NCBI GenBank assembly: GCA_017552435.1 | Contig: JAFZPZ010000080.1 | Location: forward strand, 1-32,312 | Source: Bacteroidaceae bacterium | Lineage (GTDB): Bacteria > Bacteroidota > Bacteroidia > Bacteroidales > Bacteroidaceae | Length of the DNA: 32,312 nucleotides | Direction of reading: 5' to 3' | Part shown: positions 1 through 7,878 of the stretch, piece by piece | Layout of the letters: each line of letters opens with the position of its first letter | Numbering within the stretch: the first letter of the stretch is position 1 | Position numbers and translations under genes: made by a program | Notes under the pieces: model-generated | What the model saw: only the letters and a program-made list of their open reading frames with translations | Database searches by the model: none | Told to the model about the DNA's origin: nothing

Positions 1-154
1 ACCCAGATAAAAGCTCACAGCCACACCATCAATTCTTTTCAGAATTCAACCTAACCAGAAGAAAAACCGAGAAAACATGTTCGTTTACTATTTACGATTT
101 ATCTCTCATTTATCATTTAGAGCTTTGCTTGCAAGGTGGTTTTTAATGTTCTTC

Positions 155-277
155 TTTTTCTGGTGTTTTAGCCGTAAGACTGTTTTTCGATATGTCTGGC
201 AGAGAAGGGAAGTTTACTTGGATTCTCTGACGGACAGATTGAAAAAGTGTGAGTGTAACTCATAAACGCCAGAAAAA
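155..277 (+). ncRNA. candidate structured RNA, copy 1
   Basis: No coding potential is evident, but the segment folds into a closed multi-stem structure. P1 pairs 155-168 with 264-277 (14 pairs, one G-U). P2 pairs 183-198 with 231-246 (one A-G mismatch, two G-U). P3 pairs 200-206 with 223-229 (7 pairs), with an inner AAGT-tt-ACTT hairpin at 210-219. P4 pairs 249-253 with 259-263. A second copy at 521-642 keeps the same stems with different bases. Sequence similarity to copy 2 continues past P1, ending in a shared block at 307-329. All non-Watson-Crick pairs, apart from true mismatches, are G-U when read on the plus strand, which is why plus is chosen. I do not recognise the RNA family. It could instead be a mobile single-stranded DNA element. 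Confidence 0.45.
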
Positions 278-520
278 GGGTTTTCTCTTGTTTTTGTTTA
301 AATCAGACACAGAGTTTTGCAAGTGAGCCGAAAAATTGTTTCTAAAAGGCTGTGATAGTTTTGGTATTCACATCGTAATAGTATTTTTCACACTGATCTT
401 TCACCGGTGCAAAATTAAACAATATACCTATCGGGGTGTTAGCATTCATCCTAACCTTTTTTGAGATAACGATGTAATCAAACCAATTATTGTGCTATAA
501 TAATTGTTTTCTTGGTTTTT
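278..520. other. gene-free spacer between the two RNA-like copies
   Basis: No open frame here looks like a real gene. The spacer holds a minus-strand promoter-like box at 410-417 and a perfect 7-bp inverted repeat (AATTATT / AATAATT, 485-491 with 499-505). On the plus strand that repeat is followed by a T-rich run leading into the second RNA-like copy. The first part (278-329) still resembles the sequence downstream of copy 2. Positions 1-154 likewise show no gene, only a short hairpin at 31-46 (AATTCT-tttc-AGAATT). Confidence 0.5.
410..417 (-). promoter_or_regulatory. possible Bacteroidetes -7 box (TAATTTTG)
   Basis: On the minus strand the sequence reads TAATTTTGC, which fits the Bacteroidetes sigma-factor -7 consensus TAnnTTTG. 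Transcription would start near 404 and run leftward through RNA-like copy 1 and out of the window. No convincing TTTG -33 element was found, so this is a weak call. Confidence 0.3.
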
Positions 521-642
521 CTTTTCTGGTGTTGTAGCCGTAGGCTGTTTTCTATTCGTGCGGCAGCGAAGACAAGTGAACTTGGATTCGATAATGCATG
601 AATGGAAAACGTATGGGGTGTAACCCATCAACAACAGAAAAG
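521..642 (+). ncRNA. candidate structured RNA, copy 2
   Basis: This is the second copy of the element at 155-277, about 365 bp away. P1 pairs 521-534 with 629-642 (13 of 14). P2 pairs 547-561 with 596-610, 15 consecutive pairs including two G-U. P3 is shortened to CGAA/TTCG (567-570 with 587-590). The inner AAGT-ga-ACTT hairpin is kept at 574-583, and P4 is ATGGG/CCCAT (613-617 with 624-628). Against copy 1, several pairs change on both sides: A-T to C-G in P3, A-T to G-C in P4, T-A to G-C in P1. Downstream similarity runs to 669-691, overlapping the stop codon and last codons of gtrA. The family is not recognised. Confidence 0.45.
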
Positions 643-681
643 GGTTATTGAGGTTTTGGTTTTAAGTAACACAGATTTTTA

Positions 682-1098
682 CTAGTGAGCCTTTTTCTTG
701 GAGTACTTCACTACAGTTCGGATGACGAGGTAGTTTGTGATGGCACTAATGACTGCCATCGGGAGATAGGCGATGGAATCCTTCAGACCGAGTATCTCGA
801 CAAATAGCATCATGAGTCCCATTCGCACAACGAATAGATTGAACATGTGCGCTCCGACGATGCCAACAAGGTTTAGTACGGATGACTCTGTACGGAAGGT
901 CCAATAGACGGTCAGCAGATAGTTGACGCAGAGGGAAATGAGATAGCCCGAAACAAGTGCTACCTGATAGGGGGCAAAAAGACGCACAACATAGAATATC
1001 GCAGCGTCTATCAGCGCACAGGTCCCGCCTACAATGCAAAAGCGGATGAACTGTTGCATCTCTTTCTGGCTCAAAAGCGCTTTAATCTTACCTATCAT
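682..1098 (-). CDS. GtrA-like membrane protein
   Basis: A 138-residue protein with four hydrophobic helices and a short basic C-terminus, the normal size and layout of the GtrA/DPMS flippase-like family. Members act with polyprenyl-phosphate glycosyltransferases and are thought to move the lipid-linked sugar across the inner membrane or to anchor the synthase. It begins 20 bp after the DPM1-like glycosyltransferase stop, so the two are probably co-transcribed and work together. The early RFCIVGG motif is typical of the family. It is the last gene of the minus-strand envelope operon. Its stop codon lies inside the region of similarity shared with the RNA-like repeat copies. Confidence 0.85.
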   Translation of the reverse strand: MIGKIKALLSQKEMQQFIRFCIVGGTCALIDAAIFYVVRLFAPYQVALVSGYLISLCVNYLLTVYWTFRTESSVLNLVGIVGAHMFNLFVVRMGLMMLFVEILGLKDSIAYLPMAVISAITNYLVIRTVVKYSKKKAH

Positions 1099-1118
1099 TG
1101 TCTATTCCCAATTGTATA

Positions 1119-1853
1119 TTAGTTGGCTCTCCTCTTGAATTTCATGAAGCGTAGGCGTATGACGCCGAACAGGGCTTCACCGAAGATGCCTCCAGACATC
1201 TTGCTTGTTCCCAACTCGCGATTGACAAAAACGACAGGCACCTCTTTGATTTTGAAGCCAAGACGCAGAGCCGTGTATTTCATCTCAATCTGGAAGGCAT
1301 AACCTTTGAAGTGAATGTTGTCCAAACAGATGGTTTCCAATACTTTGCGCGACCAGCATACGAAACCTGCCGTTGTGTCGCGCAGGGAAATGCCGAGCAC
1401 GGTACGGACGTATGCAGAAGCGTAGTACGACATGAGGACACGGCCAATAGGCCAGTTCACAACATTTACACCTGTGATATACCGGCTGCCGACAGAAACA
1501 TCGTATCCCTCATCGTGACAGGCGGCATAAAGGCGCGGCAAGTCGTTCGGAGAGTGGCTGAAATCGGCATCCATCTCGATGATATAATCGTAACCCTGTT
1601 CGATAGCCCAATTGAAACCGCAGATATAGGCTTTGCCAAGCCCTTGTTTGCCCGAGCGCTCTATGATATTGACGCGTCCGGACAACTCGTCCTTCATGAG
1701 TCTCTTTACAATATCTGCTGTACCATCTGGACTGCCATCATCAATGACGAGGATATCGAAGGGCTTTTCCAACGATGTGACTGCACGTATGATAGCCTCG
1801 ATATTCTCCTTCTCGTTGTATGTCGGGATGATAACTATGGTATCGCTTTTCAT
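1119..1853 (-). CDS. GT2 glycosyltransferase, polyprenol-phosphate mannose synthase-like
   Basis: A 244-residue GT-A fold enzyme resembling the catalytic domain of dolichol/polyprenol-phosphate mannose synthase (DPM1/Ppm1). Visible motifs are the N-terminal IPTYNEKENI, the nucleotide-binding DDGSPDGT, the metal-binding EMDADFSHSP and a VGSRYI segment. There are no C-terminal membrane helices, as in soluble DPM1. The predicted reaction moves a hexose from a nucleotide sugar to undecaprenyl phosphate at the cytoplasmic face. The adjacent GtrA protein supplies the likely membrane partner. It lies 28 bp after murI in the same orientation. The sugar and final acceptor cannot be read from sequence. 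Confidence 0.85.
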   Translation of the reverse strand: MKSDTIVIIPTYNEKENIEAIIRAVTSLEKPFDILVIDDGSPDGTADIVKRLMKDELSGRVNIIERSGKQGLGKAYICGFNWAIEQGYDYIIEMDADFSHSPNDLPRLYAACHDEGYDVSVGSRYITGVNVVNWPIGRVLMSYYASAYVRTVLGISLRDTTAGFVCWSRKVLETICLDNIHFKGYAFQIEMKYTALRLGFKIKEVPVVFVNRELGTSKMSGGIFGEALFGVIRLRFMKFKRRAN

Positions 1854-1881
1854 GAATTATAAATTGTCAATTATCAATTAC

Positions 1882-2748
1882 TCACAGTTGCACTCTTTCT
1901 GCTTCGAGTGGGCTGCCCATGAAAATGGCGGCTTTCGACTGGAATGCTTCTGCCTGTTCTGTGGTCAGATAACGTGCTGTTCCTCCTGTGGTAATACGTT
2001 CCTTTATCTCCTGATGACGCCCGAGATAGTTCTCCAGGCTCTGTGCTACATAACTGCCCTGCTCAATGATGTTCACACCCTCGGGCATATATTTTCGTAT
2101 TTTTCCAATCAGCAGCGGGTAATGTGTGCAGCCGAGTATAACGCTGTCGATGAGCGGATCGCGATGAAGCAGGCTCTCTATGCGTTCGCGGACAAAGTAG
2201 TCTGCACCTGGGCTGTCGTATTCCTCGTTTTCCACCAGCGGCACCCACATGGGACAAGCTTCTCCTGTAACCTGGATATCCGGGCTTAGTTTTGCAATCT
2301 CCAGCTCATAGGTCCTGCTGTATATGGTGCCCGGTGTGGCCATGATACCAACATGACGGGTCTTCGAGATACTGCCGACGACCTCGACAGTGGGGCGTAT
2401 CACACCGAGAACACGGCGCTTCGGGTCAAGCTTTGGAAGGTCTTCTTGCTGAATACTGCGAAGCGCCTTTGCTGATGCTGTATTGCAGGCCAAGATTACA
2501 AGATGGCATCCTTGCTCGAACAGATAACGGACAGCCTGAAGTGTGAACTCATAGACAATGTCGAAGGAACGTGTTCCATAGGGAGTCCTGGCATTGTCGC
2601 CCAGATAAAGGTAGTCGTACTGCGGCATTATCTTGCGAATCTGTCGCAGAATGGTCAGTCCGCCATAGCCAGAATCGAATACTCCTATAGGACCCTTTGC
2701 TGTTTGACAATTTACCATTTGACAATTTACCATTTGACAATTTACCAT
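1882..2748 (-). CDS. murI: glutamate racemase
   Basis: Glutamate racemase interconverts L- and D-glutamate for peptidoglycan synthesis in the cytoplasm. The protein shows GVFDSGYGGLT near the N-terminus, the first catalytic cysteine in ACNTAS (about residue 88) and the second in LGCTHYPL (about residue 207). The frame stays open up to 2853, but that would overlap the preceding ompH-like gene. I chose the ATG at 2748, which follows a GGGAGG five bases upstream and lies 34 bp after that gene. Three in-frame ATGs exist (2748, 2733, 2718) because the start region is three exact copies of a 15-bp repeat, giving MVNCQ three times before the conserved domain. It is co-oriented with the uppS-bamA-ompH genes. 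Confidence 0.93.
   Translation of the reverse strand: MVNCQMVNCQMVNCQTAKGPIGVFDSGYGGLTILRQIRKIMPQYDYLYLGDNARTPYGTRSFDIVYEFTLQAVRYLFEQGCHLVILACNTASAKALRSIQQEDLPKLDPKRRVLGVIRPTVEVVGSISKTRHVGIMATPGTIYSRTYELEIAKLSPDIQVTGEACPMWVPLVENEEYDSPGADYFVRERIESLLHRDPLIDSVILGCTHYPLLIGKIRKYMPEGVNIIEQGSYVAQSLENYLGRHQEIKERITTGGTARYLTTEQAEAFQSKAAIFMGSPLEAERVQL
2704..2748 (-). repeat. 15-bp tandem repeat x3 at the murI start
   Basis: Three exact copies of TTGACAATTTACCAT (plus strand) lie at 2704-2718, 2719-2733 and 2734-2748. Each unit ends in CAT, an ATG on the minus strand, and 15 bp is a whole number of codons. Any of the three ATGs can therefore start murI in frame, and unit gain or loss would not disturb the frame. 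Confidence 0.9.
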
Positions 2749-2782
2749 TTTGACCTCCCGAAGGGAACGGCAGGGAATTCGT

Positions 2783-3346
2783 TTACTCCTCCCCAGAAGC
2801 AGGAGCTGGAGTCTGGGCGGGCTCTTCTTCCTGTGTGGCAACGGACAGACCAAGCTTTTGGCGAACGAGTTCTGTCACATCGACACCTACAACAGGGTTG
2901 ATGTAGGGACAGTTGTTGTTGTCGGTGTTGATGATGTAGCCATAGCCGTATTCCACACCCACCTCGAGTAATGCACGGTTCAGACGTTTGTGGGCTTCCT
3001 GCATCAGGTCTTTCTCAGCCTGATTAATCAGTTCCTGAGATTTCATGCGGAAAGCGATGCCATTGTCCATGAGCGTCTGCAGCTCTGCCTGGCGTTTTTG
3101 CATGATAGCCTGCGGAAAGTCTTTCTGTCCTTGCAGGAAATCAACGAACTTGCGTTGAAACTCCTCTTCGCCTTTTTGTGCCTCTTCTTCGTAGGTGGCT
3201 TTTAGAGCAGCCAGATCCTGTGTCGCCTGAGCATACTCCGGTAACTCCTTAAGAATTTGTTCGTAGCTGATGTACCCGAACTGTATCTGCGCCCGACTTA
3301 TGGCACAGAATAGCAGGAACGGGAGAATGAATAACAAGCGTCTCAT
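2783..3346 (-). CDS. OmpH/Skp-family periplasmic chaperone (third copy)
   Basis: A 187-residue protein with a signal peptide (MRRLLFILPFLLFCAISRAQ), then FGYISYEQILKELPEY, a charged helical coiled-coil middle and the terminal Skp segment with YGYIINTDNN and VDVTELVRQKLG. The layout is that of Skp/OmpH, a trimeric jellyfish-shaped chaperone that holds unfolded outer-membrane proteins in the periplasm on their way to BamA. It differs from its two neighbours by a Pro/Glu-rich C-terminal extension. It begins 24 bp after the second ompH-like gene. Being one of three adjacent paralogues suggests specialised or heteromeric forms. Confidence 0.87.
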   Translation of the reverse strand: MRRLLFILPFLLFCAISRAQIQFGYISYEQILKELPEYAQATQDLAALKATYEEEAQKGEEEFQRKFVDFLQGQKDFPQAIMQKRQAELQTLMDNGIAFRMKSQELINQAEKDLMQEAHKRLNRALLEVGVEYGYGYIINTDNNNCPYINPVVGVDVTELVRQKLGLSVATQEEEPAQTPAPASGEE

Positions 3347-3370
3347 AGGCTTGGAGATAAGGGAATGTTT

Positions 3371-3874
3371 TTACTGAATACCTAATTCTTTCTTCACCTG
3401 GTCGGTGATATCTGTGCTGAGTGTCGTATTAACGAAAGGAATAACACCAGCACTGGTGTCGACGATATAGACGTAACCACCTTCTTCACCTATTTTCTTG
3501 ACCACAGCCAGAACTTTCTCGCTGATGGCAGACAACTTCTCTGCTTGTGCTTTCTGCAAAGCAGTCTGGTTGTCCTGGTAGGACTGCTGCAAGCGGTTAT
3601 AGAGGTCGGTCAGTTCCTGTTCGCGACGTTGGCGGACGTTCTCCAACAGGTTAGCCTGTTCTTTCTGGTATTCTTCGCTCTTCTTCTGCAGTTCGTCCTG
3701 CATCAGTTTCATGTCGTCTTCGTACTGCTTCTGCATGTTCTGTATCTCCTCCATGGCGGTTGTGTATTCCTTCATGTTGGGGATTACGTCTGCAGTGTTG
3801 AAATGTGCGAATTTTTGTTGAGCACAGAGGCTCAGAGGAGCCATCATGAGAATGGCAATCAGAATCTTTTTCAT
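3371..3874 (-). CDS. OmpH/Skp-family periplasmic chaperone (second copy)
   Basis: A 167-residue secreted protein: signal peptide to about residue 19 (MKKILIAILMMAPLSLCAQ), then FAHFNTADVIPNMKEY, a long Gln/Glu/Lys-rich coiled coil (about residues 40-110), and the conserved end GGYVYIVDTSAGVIPFVN followed by DITDQVKKELG. The expected role is chaperoning of outer-membrane proteins for the Bam machinery encoded two genes upstream. It is separated from the first ompH-like gene by about 56 bp containing an 8-bp tandem repeat, and from the third by 24 bp. Confidence 0.9.
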   Translation of the reverse strand: MKKILIAILMMAPLSLCAQQKFAHFNTADVIPNMKEYTTAMEEIQNMQKQYEDDMKLMQDELQKKSEEYQKEQANLLENVRQRREQELTDLYNRLQQSYQDNQTALQKAQAEKLSAISEKVLAVVKKIGEEGGYVYIVDTSAGVIPFVNTTLSTDITDQVKKELGIQ

Positions 3875-3894
3875 AATTTTCTTCTTATTTTTTT

Positions 3895-3926
3895 CGTTAT
3901 TACGTTATTTCGTTATATCGTTATTA
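3895..3926. repeat. 8-bp tandem repeat x4
   Basis: Four consecutive 8-bp units read CGTTATTA, CGTTATTT, CGTTATAT and CGTTATTA in the gap between the first and second ompH-like genes. The last units touch the C-terminal end of the first gene without crossing its stop codon. No hairpin or promoter consensus is obvious. Confidence 0.85.
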
Positions 3927-3930
3927 TCCT

Positions 3931-4440
3931 TTAATTGTATCCAAGTTTAGTTAGCACTTCGTTGGAAATGTCAATCTTCGGACTTGCGAAAATGATGCCG
4001 GCATCGCTGGCGCGATCCAGAATGAGACTGTAACCCTTCTGGTCGCAGATATCCTTGACGGCATTGTAAATCTCCTCCTGGATGGGGGCCATTAGGCTCT
4101 CGCGCTTTTTGAAAAGTTCGCCTTCGGGACCAAAGTATTTCTTCTTCAGCTCTGCAGCCTCCTTTTCTTTTGCCACGATGGCATCTTCGCGTTTTGTCTT
4201 TTGTTCTTCACTCAGAAATACTGCTTCCGACTGATAGTTCTTGTATAGCGTTTGTGCTTCGGTGGTCAGAACTTCTACTTCTGCCTGCCATTTTTTGCTT
4301 ACCTGATTGAGTTGCTCATTGGCACGCTCATAGGCAGGAATGTTTTTCAGAATGTAGTCCATATCGACCAAGGCAAACTTCTGAGCCCAAACTGACGAGC
4401 TGCCCAGCAGCATCAGCATTGCAATCAAAAACTTCTTCAT
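3931..4440 (-). CDS. OmpH/Skp-family periplasmic chaperone (first copy)
   Basis: A 169-residue protein with a signal peptide (MKKFLIAMLMLLGSSSVWAQ), the conserved FALVDMDYILKNIPAY start of the mature domain, a charged coiled-coil hairpin and the end segment GYSLILDRASDAGIIFAS. This is the standard Skp/OmpH length and order. It sits 39 bp downstream of bamA, the classical bamA-skp linkage seen in many Gram-negative bacteria. The likely job is to keep BamA substrates soluble in the periplasm. Confidence 0.92.
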   Translation of the reverse strand: MKKFLIAMLMLLGSSSVWAQKFALVDMDYILKNIPAYERANEQLNQVSKKWQAEVEVLTTEAQTLYKNYQSEAVFLSEEQKTKREDAIVAKEKEAAELKKKYFGPEGELFKKRESLMAPIQEEIYNAVKDICDQKGYSLILDRASDAGIIFASPKIDISNEVLTKLGYN

Positions 4441-4479
4441 AATAAAACTTCTATTATATAATAATGTATAAGATTAAGA

Positions 4480-7107
4480 TTAGAATTCCTGTCCGAGAAT
4501 GAAGTGGAAATGACTTCCTGAGTAAGTTTTGCTACCGAATACTTTGTCGAATCCGTATGCCCAGTCAACACCAATCAGGCCAACCATAGGCAAGAATATA
4601 CGTACGCCGACTCCGAGTGAGCGTTTCATGTCCAGTGGATTGAAGTCCCCGATTTTGTTCCATGCGTTTCCGCCCTCTGCGAAGGCAAGACCGTAGATAT
4701 TGGTGCTAGTACTCAGCATGAAGGGGTATCGCAGTTCCACGGTGAAGCGGTCGTATGCATAGCCGGATTCACCTCTTGGCGTGAGCGCACCATTGTCATA
4801 GCCTCGCATACCAATCGTCTCGGTAGCGTAGGTCGAGCTATAGCCGCTGGTTCCATCTCCGCCAACGTAGAATGTCTCGAAGGGCGAAGGCTTGTTCTTG
4901 TTATAGTGTCCCAGTATGCCGAATTCCGCACGGGTCATCAAAACAAAGCATTTCTCTTTTCCACTCAGAGCAGTATAGGTACGGGCCTTGAACTTCCATT
5001 TGTGATATTCAATCCAATTGTACTTTTCCTGCATTTCTTTATTGTATGTCGGACTGTTGACGTTCGTTGCAAGGTTAGCATAGTCTTTGTTGACAAAGAG
5101 ACTATATGGGGGCGTCAGGGTGACATTCATCATGACCTCAGAACCCTTTCTGGGATAAATCTGATTGTCGGTACTGTTACGGCTCAGAGTAAAACCGAGG
5201 TTGATGTTGTTACAGTTGCCATTGGACATGAGGAAGTACTGCCAATTCTTTAGCATGTAGCGTGTATAGCTCAGTTCTGCATAGAGTGTGAACCAGTCAT
5301 CGGGCCAGCGCAGACGCTTACCCCATCCAAGCGATACGCCGAAGAGCATCACATACTTGTCGGGATCATAATAATTCTCGTAGTAATTGTATGTGCTGTT
5401 GCCATAGCCGTATAGATAACTGCTATAGTAATTGTTGTAGTAGGCAGAGTTGTAGTAATTGTCGCTTACGTCTGTTTGCTTCGAGAAGAAAGCGCCTAAG
5501 GAGAATGTGTTCGGACGCTTGCCACCAAACCAAGGATTGGTGTAGTTGATGCTGTATGACTGATAGTAACGTCCGTTCGTTTGTCCGCTAATACTGAATG
5601 TCTCGCTGTTGCCCATGGGCATTACGCCACGACGAAGTCCCTTCTTGCTGAAAAGATTGGCCATGCAGAAGTTGCTGAACTTTAGTCCTATGCGTCCGAT
5701 GACACCCGTCTGTCCGTAACCCAGAGAGAATTCAACCTGGTCATTGTTCTTGCTGATGAGCCCCCAATTGATGTCCACAGTGCCATTCACACGGTCGGGT
5801 TCCACTTTGGGGTCAATGTTTTCGTCGAAGTGCCCCAGCGAAGCAATTTCACGATATGAACGCATGAGGGCCTCTTTCGAGAAGAGGTCACCTGGTTTGT
5901 TGCGGAGCTCTCGGCGTATTACGTTTTCATAGACGCGATCGTTGCCACTGATGCGAACATGGCTTATGTGTGCTTGAGGTCCCTCGAAAATGCGAATCTC
6001 CAAATCAACGGAGTCGCCGACGATATTTGTCTCAACGGGATCGAGACGAGAAAAGACATAGCCGTTATTGTAATAAAGGTTGCCTACGGCATCATCATCG
6101 GTTGTCAGGCGTTCTTCAAGAAGCTTTTGGTTGTAAACATCACCCTTCTTCAATCGTAACAGTTGATTCAGACCGTCTGTCGGGTATAGTGTGTTACCGA
6201 CCCATTCTATGTTACGCACATAGTATTTTTGCCCTTCATCAACACAGATGTAGATGTTTACATCCTGGTCGTTGTAAGGCACAACGCTGTCTGAAACGAT
6301 GATAGCATCGCGATAACCCAATTCGCCGTACTTCGTGATCAAGTTCTCTTTTGCTTCATTGTATTTCGTGTCAATGAACTTCTTGCTTCTGAACCAACCG
6401 GACATAGAGTGCTTGTCGTGTATTTTCTTCAACACGCCAGGTTTAATGAGGTTGCCTTTAATCTTAGCTGTGCTCAGGTGTTTGTTGCCAGATATGTAGA
6501 TACGGTTAATTTTCACCTTGTCTTTCCTCTCGACATTAACATCCACGATAACCTTGTCGGGTGCTCCTGCATCCTCACGCTGCACAATATTAATCTCTGC
6601 ATTCTTGTATCCCTTTTCCGAGAAGTACCTCTTTCCAAGAATGATGGCGCGGTCAATCATATTGGGGGTCAACTGATTGTCCTTTATCAGCCCCATCTTT
6701 TCCTTTAAATCGTCCCGTTCATTCTTTTTCTTTACGCCATTGATGTTGATTTGTGAAATACGTGGACGTTGAGTGAGTTGTATGTGCAGGTATGCGGAAT
6801 CGCCCACGAGACTGTCAACGCTAATGGCTACATTGCTGAAGAGCCCGTTGCGCCAATAGCGTTTCACAGCGTTTGTTATTTCCTCGCTGGGAATCTCTAT
6901 CTTCTGTCCCTCACTTAGCCCGCTCAATCCGATGAGTAGATAATCGTCATAGTTCTTTACACCATCGACGGTAATTTTACCAATGTAATATTCCCGCGGC
7001 GTGCGACTATAGTCGATTTCGGGAGCCACTTCGCGTTGCCGTACTTGTGCATGCGCAGGGAGGAACAGCCCCCAGAGGGTAAATAATATAAGGAATGCTT
7101 TTTTCAA
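4480..7107 (-). CDS. bamA: outer-membrane protein assembly factor BamA
   Basis: An 875-residue BamA: signal peptide to about residue 21 (ends PAHAQ), tandem POTRA domains to roughly residue 440, then a 16-strand Omp85 barrel ending in a C-terminal Phe (FILGQEF). The barrel contains the conserved loop-6 motif as MRGYDNGA near residue 766. It inserts beta-barrel proteins into the outer membrane. At about residues 548-577 a surface loop is extremely rich in Tyr and Asn, which is unusual for the family. The stop of uppS is 11 bp upstream, and the ompH-like genes follow. Confidence 0.96.
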   Translation of the reverse strand: MKKAFLILFTLWGLFLPAHAQVRQREVAPEIDYSRTPREYYIGKITVDGVKNYDDYLLIGLSGLSEGQKIEIPSEEITNAVKRYWRNGLFSNVAISVDSLVGDSAYLHIQLTQRPRISQININGVKKKNERDDLKEKMGLIKDNQLTPNMIDRAIILGKRYFSEKGYKNAEINIVQREDAGAPDKVIVDVNVERKDKVKINRIYISGNKHLSTAKIKGNLIKPGVLKKIHDKHSMSGWFRSKKFIDTKYNEAKENLITKYGELGYRDAIIVSDSVVPYNDQDVNIYICVDEGQKYYVRNIEWVGNTLYPTDGLNQLLRLKKGDVYNQKLLEERLTTDDDAVGNLYYNNGYVFSRLDPVETNIVGDSVDLEIRIFEGPQAHISHVRISGNDRVYENVIRRELRNKPGDLFSKEALMRSYREIASLGHFDENIDPKVEPDRVNGTVDINWGLISKNNDQVEFSLGYGQTGVIGRIGLKFSNFCMANLFSKKGLRRGVMPMGNSETFSISGQTNGRYYQSYSINYTNPWFGGKRPNTFSLGAFFSKQTDVSDNYYNSAYYNNYYSSYLYGYGNSTYNYYENYYDPDKYVMLFGVSLGWGKRLRWPDDWFTLYAELSYTRYMLKNWQYFLMSNGNCNNINLGFTLSRNSTDNQIYPRKGSEVMMNVTLTPPYSLFVNKDYANLATNVNSPTYNKEMQEKYNWIEYHKWKFKARTYTALSGKEKCFVLMTRAEFGILGHYNKNKPSPFETFYVGGDGTSGYSSTYATETIGMRGYDNGALTPRGESGYAYDRFTVELRYPFMLSTSTNIYGLAFAEGGNAWNKIGDFNPLDMKRSLGVGVRIFLPMVGLIGVDWAYGFDKVFGSKTYSGSHFHFILGQEF

Positions 7108-7118
7108 CTTTTCTACTC

Positions 7119-7862
7119 TTAACTCTTAACTTCCTCTTTAACTTGTTCCCCTGTTTTTCCGAAGCGTCTTTGTCTCTGCTGGTATGCCGCGATGGCCTTG
7201 TACAGATCTTCCTCATGGAAGTCGGGCCAGAAGGTGTCGCAGAAATAGAATTCGCTATAGGCACACTGCCAAAGCAGATAGTTGCTGATGCGCAGTTCGC
7301 CGCCGGTTCGTATGAGCAGATCGGGATCGGGCATGAAGTTTGTTGTCAGATGGCTTGCGACATATTCCTCGTTGATGTCTTCCGGTTTGACAAGTCCGTT
7401 TTGCGCTTCGCGGACGGCATCGCGTACCACCTTGGTCAGTTCCCATCGACTGCTATAGTTGAGGGCAGTGATGACAGTCATGCGTTTGTTGTTCTTCGTA
7501 TTTTCTTCGCATTCTAATACGCGGCGACGTGCCGGGGTAGGCAGTGACTCAATGTCGCCGATGTAGCGGAAGCGTATATCGTTCTTCATGAATATCTCAT
7601 CCTCGATTTTGTCTGCCACCAACTGCATCAGTACTGCCACTTCTGCTTCTGGACGGCTCCAGTTCTCTGTCGAGAAAGTGTACATTGTCAGATACTTGAC
7701 ACCAAGCCTGGCACATTCTGAGGTAATGCGTGTTACGTTTTCTACCCCCTGAATATGTCCGCTGGAACGGGGAAGGCCCCTCTCCTGTGCCCAGCGTCCG
7801 TTTCCATCCATGATGATAGCGATGGATTGCGGAATATTGTTTCTGTCTAATTCGAAGTCCAT
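7119..7862 (-). CDS. uppS: isoprenyl transferase (undecaprenyl diphosphate synthase)
   Basis: A 247-residue cis-prenyltransferase that extends farnesyl diphosphate with isopentenyl diphosphate to the C55 carrier used for peptidoglycan, LPS and O-antigen-type glycans. Visible signatures are [12 protein letters not shown] with the catalytic Asp at residue 19, the [11 protein letters not shown] substrate-binding segment, and [15 protein letters not shown] with the downstream SEFYF. Length is normal. It lies 16 bp after the PorG-like gene and 11 bp before bamA. The last codons and stop fall in a small GTTAAGA duplication. Four other glycan-lipid genes in the window would use its product. Confidence 0.96.
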   Translation of the reverse strand: MDFELDRNNIPQSIAIIMDGNGRWAQERGLPRSSGHIQGVENVTRITSECARLGVKYLTMYTFSTENWSRPEAEVAVLMQLVADKIEDEIFMKNDIRFRYIGDIESLPTPARRRVLECEENTKNNKRMTVITALNYSSRWELTKVVRDAVREAQNGLVKPEDINEEYVASHLTTNFMPDPDLLIRTGGELRISNYLLWQCAYSEFYFCDTFWPDFHEEDLYKAIAAYQQRQRRFGKTGEQVKEEVKS

Positions 7863-7878
7863 ATTTTCAATTTTTCAA

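Noticed and set aside
155-642. Group II intron or retron remnant
   Set aside because: No reverse transcriptase is present and no domain V-like or msr/msd arrangement was recognised.
1633-2289. Long plus-strand frame of 218 codons
   Set aside because: It lies opposite the DPM1-like and murI genes, has no recognisable domain and reads as an antisense shadow.
2748-2853. Longer murI start at 2853
   Set aside because: It would overlap the ompH-like gene by about 70 bp and adds residues unlike MurI.
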